From contig PDOZ01000026.1 of NCBI GenBank assembly GCA_002747325.1, positions 62,001 through 126,000 on the forward strand: DNA of 64,000 nt. The letters run 5' to 3'. Source of the stretch: Rhodobacterales bacterium. GTDB lineage: Bacteria > Pseudomonadota > Alphaproteobacteria > Rhodobacterales > Rhodobacteraceae. Positions 8,521-18,674 of this stretch are shown here, piece by piece. Position 1 is the stretch's first letter; every line of letters starts with the position of its first letter. The notes below the pieces were generated by a model. It saw nothing but the letters and a program-made list of their open reading frames with translations, was not told the DNA's origin and searched no databases. A program made the translations under genes and the position numbers.

Positions 8521-9078
8521 TCAGAAACGCAACACTTCGCGGTCGGTTACGATCATGTCGAGCGGCTGGTCCGTTGGCTCAAGCGGCAGCGTGTCCAACT
8601 CCTGCGCCGCATAGGCAAAGCCGATGGCCGTCACCGGGCCGCGCCCGCGCAACCGCTCCAGCGTGCGGTCATAATAGCCGCCGCCATAGCCCAGCCGCCC
8701 CCCGCGCCGGTCAAACGCGACCAGCGGCAGGATCATCACTTCCGGCACCAGCATCTCGCCGCGCACCGGCACCTGAACCCCGAACGGACCAACTTCCAGC
8801 GGACAGCCCGGCGCCCAGGCCCGAAAGCGCAGCGGCTTGTCCGCGCCTTTAACGATCGGCAGACCAATCGCGGTTTGCGCCGCCATCTGCGCCATGACCG
8901 GCAGCGGGTTGATCTCGGTGCGGATCGGCATGTAGCCGGAAAGGATCTTGCGGGCAAACGGGGCCAACGCCTCGGCCAAATGCGCCTGCGCCGCTCCGTC
9001 CAGCCCATGCGCATGGGCCTTGGCCCGCGCCGCAAAGGCCTGTTTTCTCAGGGCTTTTTTCCGCTCCACCACGCTCAT
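8521..9078 (-). CDS. 5-formyltetrahydrofolate cyclo-ligase
   Basis: A 185-residue cytoplasmic enzyme converting 5-formyl-THF to 5,10-methenyl-THF with ATP. Visible landmarks are the basic N-terminal helix (RKKALRKQAFAARAK), MPIRTEINPLP, and the C-terminal signature RLGYGGGYYDRTL that closes over ATP and folate. Length is normal. Its ATG overlaps the mgtE stop by four bases and it is followed by the YmdB-type gene, so the three form one transcript. It complements other one-carbon genes in the window (metF, folP, folB, folE2). Confidence 0.92.
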   Translation of the reverse strand: MSVVERKKALRKQAFAARAKAHAHGLDGAAQAHLAEALAPFARKILSGYMPIRTEINPLPVMAQMAAQTAIGLPIVKGADKPLRFRAWAPGCPLEVGPFGVQVPVRGEMLVPEVMILPLVAFDRRGGRLGYGGGYYDRTLERLRGRGPVTAIGFAYAAQELDTLPLEPTDQPLDMIVTDREVLRF

Positions 9079-10460
9079 AGCAACATCACCGCCGCCAGCC
9101 CGAGGAAGGCGAAAAAGCCGACAACATCCGTCACCGTGGTCACAAACGCCCCCGAAGCCAGCGCCGGATCGATGTCGAGCCGCTCCAGCACCACCGGGAT
9201 TACAACCCCCGCCAACCCCGCAATGACAAGGTTAATCACCATGGCCACGCCGATCACCACGCCCAGCATCGGCGTGCCGAACCAGACGATGCCGACCGCC
9301 CCCATGACCAGCGCGAAAATCACCCCGTTTACCACCCCGACCAACACTTCGCGACGGATCACCCGCCAGAGGTTGGCCGTGGTCAGGTCTTTGGTGGCCA
9401 GCGCGCGCACCGCGACGGTCAGGCTCTGTGTGCCCGCATTGCCCCCCATCGAGGCAACAATCGGCATCAGCACCGCCAGCGCCACGAATTGCGCGATCAC
9501 CGCGTCGAACTGTGCGATGACCAGCGAGGCAAGGATTGAGGTCACAAGGTTCACCGCCAGCCACGGGAAGCGCCGTTTCGTGGTCTCCATCACCTTGTCC
9601 GCCAGCGAGCTTTCCTCATCGACCCCGGCAAGACGCAGAATGTCCTCCTCGTGTTCTTCGTCGAGAATGCCCATCGCGTCGTCGATGGTGATGACGCCGA
9701 CAAGCCGGTCGTCCTCATCCACCACCGGCGCGGAAATCAGGTGGTATTGGTTAAAGGCATAGGCCACCTCGCCCTCGTCCTGCATGACGGGAATGGTGCG
9801 AAAACTGTCCTCGGTGATCGCGGTCAACGCCACTTCACGCGGACTGCCCATCAGGCGCCCAAGGGTAACATAGCCGGTCGGTCGCATACGGGGATCGACA
9901 AGGATCACATGGTAAAACTGCTCCGGCAAATCGTCCTGTTTGCGCAGAAAATCAATGGCTTGCCCGACATTCCAATGCTCCGGCGCCACGACAAGCTCGC
10001 GCTGCATCAAGCGCCCGGCACTGTCCTCGGGGTAACTCAGCGACTGCTCAACCACGACCCGGTCATCGGCATCGAGCGCGTCCAGAACCGCCTCCGCCTG
10101 CCCCGCCTCAAGGTCTTCAATCAGGTCAACAACGTCGTCGGTTTCCAGCTCACGAACCGCTTCCGCCAACACGTCCGGCGCCATCGCGTTCACGATGTCC
10201 TCGCGCAAGCCCTCGTCCAGTTCCGCCAGCACGTCCCCGTCGAAATCCCGGCCCGAAAGCTGCACCAGATGCGCCCGCTCCGCCGGGTCGATCTGTTCTA
10301 GAAGGTCGGCAATATCGGCCGGGTGCAACGGGTCCAACGCCGCGCCAAGCGCCTTTGCATCCCCCGCCGCAAGCGCCTGCAAGACCGGCCGCAACACCGA
10401 GCGGTCCAACTCGTAATCGCCCTCTTCCAGCGCCACGTCACCATGAAACTCTTCCGCCAT
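9075..10460 (-). CDS. mgtE: Magnesium transporter MgtE
   Basis: A 461-residue Mg2+ channel. Domain order is canonical: soluble MgtE N-domain (about residues 20-140, including DPLHPADIADLLEQ), a CBS pair (about 140-275), the plug helix (ESSLADKVMETTKRRFPWL), then five membrane segments with the conserved NAGTQSLTVAVRAL motif. The acidic N-domain and CBS interface are the known Mg2+ sensor that closes the channel when internal Mg2+ is high. It is the first gene of the minus-strand unit mgtE - cyclo-ligase - YmdB and is divergent from guaD. No Mg2+ riboswitch was recognised upstream. Confidence 0.93.
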   Translation of the reverse strand: MAEEFHGDVALEEGDYELDRSVLRPVLQALAAGDAKALGAALDPLHPADIADLLEQIDPAERAHLVQLSGRDFDGDVLAELDEGLREDIVNAMAPDVLAEAVRELETDDVVDLIEDLEAGQAEAVLDALDADDRVVVEQSLSYPEDSAGRLMQRELVVAPEHWNVGQAIDFLRKQDDLPEQFYHVILVDPRMRPTGYVTLGRLMGSPREVALTAITEDSFRTIPVMQDEGEVAYAFNQYHLISAPVVDEDDRLVGVITIDDAMGILDEEHEEDILRLAGVDEESSLADKVMETTKRRFPWLAVNLVTSILASLVIAQFDAVIAQFVALAVLMPIVASMGGNAGTQSLTVAVRALATKDLTTANLWRVIRREVLVGVVNGVIFALVMGAVGIVWFGTPMLGVVIGVAMVINLVIAGLAGVVIPVVLERLDIDPALASGAFVTTVTDVVGFFAFLGLAAVMLL

Positions 10461-10573
10461 GTCGCCCTCCGCCTTGCCTGCCCTTCCCTAGCCGCCACGC
10501 CCCGTTCCGCCAAGCCCAAAAACGGTTTTCTCCCGCGCCGATCCCGCGTAACCTCGCCCCAAGGGGACACAAT

Positions 10574-11866
10574 ATGCACATCCATCTCGGCCAGACCCTG
10601 AGCATTCACCAAAATCCGTTTCAGCACGGGCTGGAAGCGGCGCAGTATCACCGGCGCGGGGCGATTGTGGTTAACGCGGGCAAGATTGTTGTCACCGGCG
10701 AAGCGGATGAAATCTGTGCCGCCTACCCGCAAGCCGGGCGAACCGATCACGGCAATGGCCTGATCTCCCCCGGCTTTATCGACGCTCATGTGCATTTCCC
10801 GCAAACCGCCATCATCGCGAGTTGGGGCAAGCGGCTGATCGACTGGCTGGAAACCTATACCTTCCCCGAAGAGGCCCGCTTTGCCGATCCCGCCTATGCC
10901 GCCGAGATTGCCACGCGGTTTTTCGACCTCTCGCTGGCGCATGGCACCACCACAACTTGCAGCTTCGCCACCATCCACCCGGCAAGCGTCGACGCCTTTT
11001 TCACCGAGGCCCGCGCGCGCGGGCTGCGCGCCTTTGCCGGCAAGACCTGCATGGACCGCAACGCGCCTGAGAACCTGCGCGATACGGCGCAAAGCGCCTA
11101 TGACGACAGCGCCGCGCTGATTGGGCGCTGGCACGGGCTGGACCGGCTGCAATACGTCATCACCCCGCGTTTCGCCCCGACCTCCAGCCGCGCGCAACTG
11201 AACGCTCTGGGCGCGCTTTGGGCGGAACATCCGGGCATGTTGATGCAGACGCATCTGAGCGAACAGACGGAAGAAATCCGTTGGGTTTCAGAGCTTTACC
11301 CGGAAGCGCGCGATTATCTCGACGTTTACGAAAGCGCCGGACTGGCCGGGCCGGGCGCGCTGATGGGACATGCCATTCACCTGACAGAACGGGAAAAAGC
11401 GGCGCTGCTCGAACGCGACTGCGCGCTGGTGCATTGCCCGACTTCAAACGCCTTCATCGGCTCCGGCCTTTTCGATATGGCGGCCCGGCAGGCGGAGGGA
11501 CAGATCGTCGGGCTGGCCACCGATACCGGCGGCGGCTCCTCCTTTTCCATGCTGCGCACCATGGCCACCGCCTATGAAATCGCGCAACTGAATGGACAGG
11601 CGCTGCACCCGGCCCAGCTCTGGTGGCTGGCGACCGGCGGCTCGGCCCAGGCCCTGCGGGTCAGCGACAAAATCGGTCGCCTCGCACCGGGTTTTGAAGC
11701 GGATTTCATCGTATTGAACCTCGCCTCCACCCCCGCCATCTCCCAACGCGCCGAACGCGCAGAAGACATCTGGGAAGCGCTATTCCCGACCATCATGATG
11801 GGCGACGACCGGGCCGTGCGCGCGACCTATGTGGCGGGGATTAAGGTTAACGGAGATCAAGGTTAG
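10574..11866 (+). CDS. guaD: Guanine deaminase
   Basis: A 430-residue zinc amidohydrolase converting guanine to xanthine. Metal-site motifs are in order: PGFIDAHVHFPQ (His72, His74), QTHLSEQ, GHAIHL and LATDTGGGSSFS, the last typical of guanine deaminase rather than other amidohydrolases. Length matches the family. The frame is open upstream, but ATG 10574 gives the expected MHIHLGQTL start. The upstream region is shared with divergent mgtE. The adjacent regulator gene (metR) points the other way and probably does not control it. Confidence 0.9.
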   Translation: MHIHLGQTLSIHQNPFQHGLEAAQYHRRGAIVVNAGKIVVTGEADEICAAYPQAGRTDHGNGLISPGFIDAHVHFPQTAIIASWGKRLIDWLETYTFPEEARFADPAYAAEIATRFFDLSLAHGTTTTCSFATIHPASVDAFFTEARARGLRAFAGKTCMDRNAPENLRDTAQSAYDDSAALIGRWHGLDRLQYVITPRFAPTSSRAQLNALGALWAEHPGMLMQTHLSEQTEEIRWVSELYPEARDYLDVYESAGLAGPGALMGHAIHLTEREKAALLERDCALVHCPTSNAFIGSGLFDMAARQAEGQIVGLATDTGGGSSFSMLRTMATAYEIAQLNGQALHPAQLWWLATGGSAQALRVSDKIGRLAPGFEADFIVLNLASTPAISQRAERAEDIWEALFPTIMMGDDRAVRATYVAGIKVNGDQG

Positions 11867-11875
11867 GGCCATGCC

Positions 11876-12772
11876 CTACGTTTTTATCGCCCCGCGCTGC
11901 GAAAGTCGCACCATATGGGCCAGATACGGCTTTTGCGCCTCTGTCTCGCGCACCGCCGCATACATGCGCCGCGTCAGGCCGCCCTCGGTGATCGGGCGCA
12001 AGGCAAAATCCGGGTTGTCGCGGTAAGGACGTAACACCCAGTCCGGCAACACCGTCACCCCCCGCCCGCTCGCCACCAGCATCAGAATCATCTCCGTCAG
12101 TTCGACCCCCCGCATCCCCCGCGGTTCCACCCGTGCCTGCACCAGCAATTCGGTGAAAATATCCAACTTGGCGCGCTCGACCGGGTAATGCAGCAACATC
12201 TCGCCGGCAAAATCCTCCGCCTTGATATACGCCGCCTGCGCCAGCGGATGGGACGCGGCGCATACGAACATCGGCTCATAGTCAAACAACGGTTTGAACA
12301 CGATGCCGGGGATCTCCACCGGGTCAGAAGAGATCACAAAATCAACCTCTTCGCGCCGCAGCGCCTCCAGCGCGTCAAAAGCCAGACGGGTGCGAATATC
12401 GACATCCACCTCCGGCCAGGCGTGGCGAAACTGCTCCAGAACCGGGAACAGCCAGTCGAAACAGGCATGGCATTCGACCGCAATATGCAGCCGCCCCGAG
12501 CGCCCCGCCTGCATGGCGCGAAACTCCTCCTCCAGCGCCGCCACTTCCGGCAACACCCGCTCCGCCAGCCGCAGCAATTTCAGCCCGGCAGGCGAGAGCT
12601 TCATCGGCTTGGACCGGCGGTGAAACAACTCCATGCCGACCTGTTCTTCCAACGCCTTGACCTGATGCGACAGCGCCGATTGGGTGATGAACAACATCTC
12701 CGCCGCCCGCGCCAACCCGCCCGCCTCATGGATGGCGCGAATGGTGCGCAAATGCCGAAACTCCAGATACAT
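11876..12772 (-). CDS. metR: LysR-family regulator, MetR-like
   Basis: A 298-residue LysR-type regulator with an N-terminal winged helix (FITQSALSHQVKALEEQVG at about 28-46) and an effector-binding half. It resembles E. coli MetR in several places: AVECHACFDWLFPVLEQF, SDPVEIPGI, FDYEPMFV, and HYPVERAKLDIF. MetR senses homocysteine and activates methionine genes. Its divergent position next to metF, with a good inverted repeat between, fits that role. It lacks the extra C-terminal tail of enterobacterial MetR. The assignment rests on motif resemblance and context. Confidence 0.82.
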   Translation of the reverse strand: MYLEFRHLRTIRAIHEAGGLARAAEMLFITQSALSHQVKALEEQVGMELFHRRSKPMKLSPAGLKLLRLAERVLPEVAALEEEFRAMQAGRSGRLHIAVECHACFDWLFPVLEQFRHAWPEVDVDIRTRLAFDALEALRREEVDFVISSDPVEIPGIVFKPLFDYEPMFVCAASHPLAQAAYIKAEDFAGEMLLHYPVERAKLDIFTELLVQARVEPRGMRGVELTEMILMLVASGRGVTVLPDWVLRPYRDNPDFALRPITEGGLTRRMYAAVRETEAQKPYLAHMVRLSQRGAIKT

Positions 12773-12783
12773 CGTGAACCGCC

Positions 12784-12809
12784 TTCATAAACTTCGTGAG
12801 GTTTATGAA
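12784..12809. promoter_or_regulatory. Probable MetR operator in the metR-metF divergent region
   Basis: A perfect nine-base inverted repeat TTCATAAAC (12784-12792) and GTTTATGAA (12801-12809), spacer eight bases. It starts 12 bases from the metR start codon and lies about 65 bases before metF, as expected for a LysR-type site controlling both genes. It resembles, but does not exactly match, the E. coli MetR consensus TGAA-N5-TTCA. Confidence 0.6.
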
Positions 12810-12874
12810 TTGGTCTCACGATTGCCGCCATGTTACAAGCCTAAGCTCTGAGCAGGCAGCAATCGGAATCAGCC

Positions 12875-13717
12875 ATGACAACGCCCCGCATTTCCTTCGA
12901 GTTTTTCCCGCCGCAAAATATCGAGGCGACCTTTCGGCTGGCGGATACGGTGCGCGATCTGGCGCCCCTGCAGCCCAGCTTCGTATCCGTGACCTACGGC
13001 GCCGGCGGCACGACGCGCGAACTGACCCATGACGCGGTGGCGACGATCCATAAGCGCTTCGGGCTCAACGTCGCCGCGCATCTGACCTGCGTCGATGCAA
13101 CCCGCGCCGAAACCCTTGAAATCGCAGAGAAATACGCGCAGGTCGGAGTGACGGAAATCGTCGCCCTGCGCGGCGACCCGCCCAAGGGCACCGCCCGTTT
13201 CACGCCGCACCCGGAAGGGTTCAAAAGCTCGGTCGAACTGGTCGAAGCGCTGGCGCAAACCGGCAAGTTCAAGCTGCGCGTCGGCGCTTACCCGGACCCA
13301 CACCCGGAAGCCGCCGATGCCGATGCCGATGTCGCCTTCCTCAAGCGCAAGATCGACGCGGGCGCCCATTCCGCCATCACGCAGTTTTTCTTCGAGGCCG
13401 ACACCTTCTTCCGCTTCCGCGACAAATGCGCCGCGGCGGGGATCAATGCGCCGATCCTGCCCGGCATTTTGCCGATCGAGAACTGGAAAGGCGTGCGCAA
13501 CTTCGCCGCGCGCTGCGGCACCTCGGTGCCCGGCTGGCTCGATGACGCCTTCGCCAAAGCCGCCGAGGACGGCAGTCAGGACGCCCTCGCAGTCTCGCTG
13601 GCCACCGAACTTTGCAGCGACCTGATCGCTGGCGGGGTCGAAGATCTGCACTTCTACACGCTGAACAAACCGGGCCTCACCCGCGAAGTGGCACAGGCGT
13701 TGGGGGTAACAGCCTAA
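12875..13717 (+). CDS. metF: 5,10-methylenetetrahydrofolate reductase
   Basis: A 280-residue FAD enzyme reducing methylene-THF to methyl-THF for methionine synthesis. Typical MTHFR barrel landmarks are present: SFEFFPPQN at the start, VSVTYGAGGTTRE, AHLTCVDATR, ALRGDPPKG, ITQFFFEAD and PGILPI. Length fits the compact bacterial form without the eukaryotic regulatory domain. It is divergent from metR across a likely operator. Its TAA stop overlaps the stop codon of the convergent decarboxylase gene. Confidence 0.95.
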   Translation: MTTPRISFEFFPPQNIEATFRLADTVRDLAPLQPSFVSVTYGAGGTTRELTHDAVATIHKRFGLNVAAHLTCVDATRAETLEIAEKYAQVGVTEIVALRGDPPKGTARFTPHPEGFKSSVELVEALAQTGKFKLRVGAYPDPHPEAADADADVAFLKRKIDAGAHSAITQFFFEADTFFRFRDKCAAAGINAPILPGILPIENWKGVRNFAARCGTSVPGWLDDAFAKAAEDGSQDALAVSLATELCSDLIAGGVEDLHFYTLNKPGLTREVAQALGVTA

Positions 13718-14856
13718 GCGTTCATCAGCCCCTGCACCGTCACCATGCGGTAATCGCCATAGCCGTTGAAGCGGGTGGCGGTGGCGGTGGCGTAAGCGCC
13801 GAGGCCGGGGAACAGGATATAGTCGCCCTCGACCACGTCCCCCGCCATCATCAGCGGGTCCGGCAGTTTGTCGAGCGAATCACAGGTCGGGCCGTAGATT
13901 ACCCGCGCCTTTTGCGGCGCATTTTTGCGGCTGCCATCCGGCGCCACGACCGTCAGCCCCTCGACCGACCCCATCGACGGCGCTTCGCCCATCAGGCCGT
14001 AAATCCCGTCATTGAGGATCAGCGCGCCGCATTCGCGCTTCGATTTCACCTGCGCGGCGACCGAGAACGCGCCCGCGACCATCGCCCGGCCCGGCTCGCA
14101 GACCAGTTCCGGCGCGTCCGCGCCGAAAGCCTTATCAACCTCTTGATGGATAACGGAAAAAATGTCTTCAAGCGGGGTCACGCCCTGCCCGCGATCCGCC
14201 GGGAAACCGCCGCCCACATTGAGCCGCGCCAGCCGCACCCCCGCCGCCTGCGCCACGTCCGCCGCCGCGCGAATATAGCGCGCCCAAGCCTCGGGGTCGG
14301 CGCATTGGGTGCCGGGATGGAAGGTCATCGACGTGACCATGCCCGCCTCGGACACGGCCTTCAACAGCGCCGCCGCGCCCTCCGGCCCCTCGCCGAATTT
14401 CTCACCGAAATCATAGACCGCGCCCTCGATTGGCAAGGCAAGGCGGACGGAAATTTCGTGCCCCTTTGGCAGTTGGTCGAGCAATTTAGCCAGTTCGGAA
14501 AACCCGTCCACCGACCAGCTTTCCACCCCCGCTTCCAGCGCCATCTTGATCTCCGCCGGGGAGCGCACGGGGTTATTGTAATGCAGCTTGGCAATGGGGG
14601 AAATGCCGCGCACGAGGGCGATTTCCACCGGGCTGGCCACGTCAAACGCGCCGATACCGAAGGAAGCAAGGTTCTCGATCACCGCGCGTTCCGCGTTGGC
14701 CTTCACCGCATAAGTCACCAGCCCGCGAAACCCGGCCTGAAAACGCTTCGCCGTGGCCGCCAGCACTTCCGGCGCGAAGAACAGAACCGGGTCTTCCGGC
14801 GCGTTCATCTTCAGATATTCCACCCGTCCGGGCCAGATTTGCGGCAAACGACTCAT
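13714..14856 (-). CDS. Fold-type III PLP decarboxylase (ornithine/lysine decarboxylase family)
   Basis: A 380-residue enzyme of the eukaryotic-like ornithine decarboxylase / alanine-racemase fold. The PLP lysine is Lys52 in TYAVKANAE. LHYNNPVR, LNVGGGFPAD, CEPGRAMVA and the catalytic-cysteine motif GPTCDSLD follow in family order. The probable reaction is ornithine to putrescine (or lysine to cadaverine), starting polyamine synthesis. Substrate choice within this family cannot be settled by eye. It is divergent from an Lrp/AsnC-type regulator at 14987, which probably controls it in response to an amino acid. Confidence 0.85.
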   Translation of the reverse strand: MSRLPQIWPGRVEYLKMNAPEDPVLFFAPEVLAATAKRFQAGFRGLVTYAVKANAERAVIENLASFGIGAFDVASPVEIALVRGISPIAKLHYNNPVRSPAEIKMALEAGVESWSVDGFSELAKLLDQLPKGHEISVRLALPIEGAVYDFGEKFGEGPEGAAALLKAVSEAGMVTSMTFHPGTQCADPEAWARYIRAAADVAQAAGVRLARLNVGGGFPADRGQGVTPLEDIFSVIHQEVDKAFGADAPELVCEPGRAMVAGAFSVAAQVKSKRECGALILNDGIYGLMGEAPSMGSVEGLTVVAPDGSRKNAPQKARVIYGPTCDSLDKLPDPLMMAGDVVEGDYILFPGLGAYATATATRFNGYGDYRMVTVQGLMNA

Positions 14857-14944
14857 TTCTCACCTGCTGAATGTGTTGCATTTCCTGTTCGCGGTCCTCT
14901 AATTTGGCGCATTTTTCCGGCGAATTAAAGCGACAAACCGGGAA

Positions 14945-14967
14945 TTTCACGCTAAAATGTCGTGAAA
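14945..14967. promoter_or_regulatory. Inverted repeat between decarboxylase and Lrp-type genes
   Basis: TTTCACG (14945-14951) and CGTGAAA (14961-14967), nine-base AT-rich spacer, lie 20 bases before the Lrp-type start and about 90 from the decarboxylase start. Position and symmetry suggest the binding site of the divergent Lrp/AsnC-type regulator. Confidence 0.5.
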
Positions 14968-14986
14968 ATGACGGAGATTTGGGCGA

Positions 14987-15415
14987 ATGGACGAGATTGA
15001 CCGGAAATTGCTGGCCCTGCTGAAGCGGGATGCGCGAGCCCCGGTGGCGGAACTGGCCCGCGCGCTGGGGCTGGCGCGCTCGACGGTGCAGGGGCGGATC
15101 GAGCGGCTGGAGGCACGCGACGTGATCGCGGGCTATGCGCTGCGGCTGGGCAGCGGCGCAGGGCTGGGCCGCATCCGCGCCACGGTGCTTCTGAGCCTTG
15201 AGCCGCGCGCCAACACCGCCGTTCTGGCGCGCCTCCGGAGCCTGCCGGAAGTTGAGGTGGCGCATACGGTGAGCGGGCGGGCCGACCTCGTGCTGACGCT
15301 GGCCGCCGACACCACCGACGCGCTGGACCGCACCCTAGACAGGATTGGCGAGATCGAGGGGGTGAAGGGGTCGGAAAGCCTCATTCACCTGTCAACCAAG
15401 ATCCGGCGAGGCTAA
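14987..15415 (+). CDS. Lrp/AsnC family transcriptional regulator
   Basis: A 142-residue regulator with the N-terminal Lrp helix-turn-helix ([16 protein letters not shown], then [17 protein letters not shown]) and a C-terminal RAM domain ([15 protein letters not shown]). It belongs to the shorter AsnC-like branch. It is divergent from the ornithine/lysine-type decarboxylase gene with a symmetric site between them. Local control of polyamine-precursor decarboxylation is the simplest inference. It is not closely similar to the Lrp-type protein at 2109-2561. Confidence 0.88.
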   Translation: MDEIDRKLLALLKRDARAPVAELARALGLARSTVQGRIERLEARDVIAGYALRLGSGAGLGRIRATVLLSLEPRANTAVLARLRSLPEVEVAHTVSGRADLVLTLAADTTDALDRTLDRIGEIEGVKGSESLIHLSTKIRRG

Positions 15416-15482
15416 CGCCCCTTCCCATCCCCGCCCCTATTGGATAGACCGGCGGGGCAACTACAACGGGACGTGTTTGGCG

Positions 15483-18400
15483 ATGGAAAAGACCTTCGAC
15501 GCAAAAGCAGCGGAAAACCGGATTTACCGGGCTTGGGAAGAGAGCGGCGCATTCAAGGCGGGGGCGAATGCCAGGCCCGGCGCGGAAAGCTTCACCATCA
15601 TGATCCCGCCGCCCAACGTAACCGGCGCGCTGCATCTGGGCCACGCCTTCAACAACACCTTGCAGGACATCCTGATCCGCTGGCACCGGATGCGCGGCTT
15701 TGACACGCTCTGGCAGCCGGGGCAGGACCATGCGGGCATCGCCACCCAGTTGCAGGTCGAAAAGATGCTGGCCGAAACCGGGCAGCCGACCCGCGCCGAG
15801 CTGGGCCGCGAAGCATTTCTGGAGAAGGTCTGGGAATGGAAGGGGCAATACGGCTCCACCATCATCGAACAGCTCAAGCGCCTCGGCTCCTCCTGCGACT
15901 GGTCGCGCAACGCCTTCACCATGGCCGGCGCGCCGGGCGATCCGCGCACGGGGCACGAAAACAGCGCCGATTTCCACGACGCGGTGCTGAAGGTCTTTGT
16001 CGATCTGCACGAACAGGGGTTGATTTACCGCGGCAAACGGCTGGTCAACTGGGATCCGCATTTTGAAACCGCGATTTCCGATCTCGAGGTCGAGAATATC
16101 GAAGTCGACGGCCATATGTGGCATTTCAAATACCCGCTCGCGGGCGGCGAAACCTATACCTATGTCGAAAAGGACGCGGACGGGAATGTCGTGCTGGAAG
16201 AAGAGCGCGACTATATTTCCATCGCCACGACCCGGCCCGAAACCATGCTGGGCGACGGGGCGGTGGCGGTGCATCCCTCCGATGAACGCTACGCGCCGAT
16301 CGTCGGCAAGCTCTGCGAAATCCCGGTCGGGCCGAAAGAACATCGCCGCCTGATCCCGATCATCACCGACGAATACCCGGACCCCGATTTCGGCTCCGGC
16401 GCGGTGAAAATCACCGGCGCGCATGATTTCAATGACTATCAGGTCGCCAAGCGCGGCGGCATTCCGATGTATAGCCTGATGGATACGCGCGGCGCGATGC
16501 GGGCGGATGGGCGCGCATATGCCGATGAGGCCGAAACCGCCGGGCGCATCGCCCGCGGCGAAGAGGATTTCGACGAGGCGAAAATCGCCGCCATGAACCT
16601 TGTGCCCGAGGAATATCGCGGGCTGGACCGTTTCGAGGCGCGCGCAAAGGTGGTGGCGGATATTACCGCCGAAGGGCTGGCGGTCATGCGCACGGTGACG
16701 CGCGAGGTCGACGGCGAACCCTTCACCGGCACCGAGCCTTACGTCGAAAACAAGAAAATCATGCAGCCTTTCGGCGACCGTTCCAAGGTGGTGATCGAAC
16801 CGATGCTGACGGATCAGTGGTTCGTCGATGCCGAGGTGCTGGCGCAACCGGCGCTGGAAGCGGTGCGCTCCGGGGCGGTGCAAATCCTGCCGGAAAGCGG
16901 CAAGAAGACCTTCTTCAACTGGATGGAAAACATCGAGCCGTGGTGCATTTCGCGCCAGCTCTGGTGGGGCCATCAGGTGCCGGTCTGGTATGGCTTCGAC
17001 CTCAAGGCGGGGGATTTCCACGACGACGAGGGCGACGGGGCGCTGGACCTTGTGGAGATGGGTCGCTTGCTGGGGCAGCAGGACTTCCTCGTCGGGCACG
17101 AACACATGCATGCGGCGCAGGATTTCGACGCGGTGGCCGAGAAGTTTGCCGACGTATTGGCCCTCCTGCCCGCACCGCTGAACCACGCGCAGGTGGTCGA
17201 GGTGGCGAACCGCGCCGAGGCCATCGAGCGGCTGGCCATGACGCTGGCGCAATACGAAACCTCCGGCGACCCGACGCACCTCGCCTTCCCGGTCTGGCGC
17301 GACACCGACGTGCTGGACACCTGGTTCTCCTCCGGTCTCTGGCCCTTCGGCACGCTGGGCTGGCCGCACGAAACGGATGAACTCAAGCGCTATTTCCCCG
17401 GCGATGTGCTGATCACCGGGCAGGACATCATCTTCTTCTGGGTCGCCCGCATGATGATGATGAGCCAAGCCGTCGCGCAGGTAAACCCGTTCCACACGGT
17501 CTATCTGCACGGGCTGGTGCGCGATGAGAAGGGCAAGAAAATGTCCAAGACCACCGGCAACGTCATCGACCCGCTGGAGATCATCGACGAGTTTGGCGCC
17601 GACGCCCTGCGCTTCACCAACACCGCCATGGCCTCCATCGGCGGCGTGCTGAAAATGTCGCGCGAACGGGTGGCGGGCTATCGTAATTTCGGCACCAAAT
17701 TGTGGAACGCGGCGCGTTTTGCCGAGATGAACGAATGCAAGCCGGTGCCGGGTTTCGACCCCACATCGCCCAAACAGACGGTAAACCGCTGGATCATCTC
17801 GGAAACCGCCGATATCCGCGCCAGCGTTGATGCCGCGCTGGAAAGCTACCGCTTCAACGACGCGGCGCAGGGGCTTTATGCCTATGTCTGGGGCAAGGTC
17901 TGCGACTGGTATGTCGAATTTTCCAAGCCGCTGCTGAATTCGGACGACGCCGAGGTGGTGGCCGAAACCCGCGCCACCATGGCCTGGGTCATCGACCAGT
18001 GCCTGATCCTGCTGCACCCGATCATGCCCTTCATCACCGAAGAGCTTTGGGGCGCCATCGCTGAGCGGCCGAAAATGCTGGTTCACGCCGACTGGCCCGA
18101 ATACGGCGCCGAGCTGCACGACGCGGACGCCACCGCCCGCATGCACTGGGTCATTTCGACCATCGAGGCCATTCGCTCCGCCCGCGCGCAGATGCACGTT
18201 CCCGCCGGGGCAAAAATCCCGCTGATCCTGCAAGAGCTGGACGATTTTGGCCGCGCGGTGCTGGCGGATAACGAGGCGCTGATCTTCCGCATGGCCCGCA
18301 TCGACGCGGTCAGCGAACAGGCCGAATTGCCCAAAGGCTGCGTCACCATCCCGGTGAGCGGCGGCACCTTCGCCCTGCCGCTGGCGGACATCATCGACGT

Positions 18401-18605
18401 CGAAGAAGAAAAGGCGCGGCTGGAGAAAACCCTCGGCAAGCTGGAGAAGGAAATCGGCGGCCTGAAGGGACGGCTCAGCAACCCCAAATTCGCCGAAAAC
18501 GCCCCGGCGGAAGTGGTCGCAGAAGCGCAGGCCAACCTTTCTGATCGCGAAGAGGACGCGGCCAAACTGACCGAAGCCTTGCGGCGGCTGGCAGAACTGG
18601 ACTAA
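15483..18605 (+). CDS. valS: Valyl-tRNA synthetase
   Basis: A 1040-residue class I synthetase charging tRNA-Val. HIGH-type motif LHLGHAFN lies near residue 50, the editing domain carries [17 protein letters not shown], the catalytic domain has [12 protein letters not shown] and KKMSKTTGN, and a C-terminal coiled coil ([17 protein letters not shown]) ends the protein. ATG 15483 is preferred to the in-frame TTG at 15477. The protein is longer than many ValS: about 110 residues lie between the WYGF strand and [11 protein letters not shown], where E. coli has far fewer, indicating an insertion of about 80 residues (around 17000-17280). A clear terminator follows. Confidence 0.96.
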   Translation: MEKTFDAKAAENRIYRAWEESGAFKAGANARPGAESFTIMIPPPNVTGALHLGHAFNNTLQDILIRWHRMRGFDTLWQPGQDHAGIATQLQVEKMLAETGQPTRAELGREAFLEKVWEWKGQYGSTIIEQLKRLGSSCDWSRNAFTMAGAPGDPRTGHENSADFHDAVLKVFVDLHEQGLIYRGKRLVNWDPHFETAISDLEVENIEVDGHMWHFKYPLAGGETYTYVEKDADGNVVLEEERDYISIATTRPETMLGDGAVAVHPSDERYAPIVGKLCEIPVGPKEHRRLIPIITDEYPDPDFGSGAVKITGAHDFNDYQVAKRGGIPMYSLMDTRGAMRADGRAYADEAETAGRIARGEEDFDEAKIAAMNLVPEEYRGLDRFEARAKVVADITAEGLAVMRTVTREVDGEPFTGTEPYVENKKIMQPFGDRSKVVIEPMLTDQWFVDAEVLAQPALEAVRSGAVQILPESGKKTFFNWMENIEPWCISRQLWWGHQVPVWYGFDLKAGDFHDDEGDGALDLVEMGRLLGQQDFLVGHEHMHAAQDFDAVAEKFADVLALLPAPLNHAQVVEVANRAEAIERLAMTLAQYETSGDPTHLAFPVWRDTDVLDTWFSSGLWPFGTLGWPHETDELKRYFPGDVLITGQDIIFFWVARMMMMSQAVAQVNPFHTVYLHGLVRDEKGKKMSKTTGNVIDPLEIIDEFGADALRFTNTAMASIGGVLKMSRERVAGYRNFGTKLWNAARFAEMNECKPVPGFDPTSPKQTVNRWIISETADIRASVDAALESYRFNDAAQGLYAYVWGKVCDWYVEFSKPLLNSDDAEVVAETRATMAWVIDQCLILLHPIMPFITEELWGAIAERPKMLVHADWPEYGAELHDADATARMHWVISTIEAIRSARAQMHVPAGAKIPLILQELDDFGRAVLADNEALIFRMARIDAVSEQAELPKGCVTIPVSGGTFALPLADIIDVEEEKARLEKTLGKLEKEIGGLKGRLSNPKFAENAPAEVVAEAQANLSDREEDAAKLTEALRRLAELD

Positions 18606-18634
18606 GCCCAGTTGCACAAACCGAACCAAAACCA

Positions 18635-18674
18635 ACAAAACCCGGACCCAAACGGTCTGGGTTTTGTCTTTTTC
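18635..18674 (+). terminator. Intrinsic terminator after valS
   Basis: A 14-pair stem, ACAAAACCCGGACC (18635-18648) with GGTCTGGGTTTTGT (18654-18667), one G-T pair, five-base loop, followed by CTTTTT. Confidence 0.85.
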
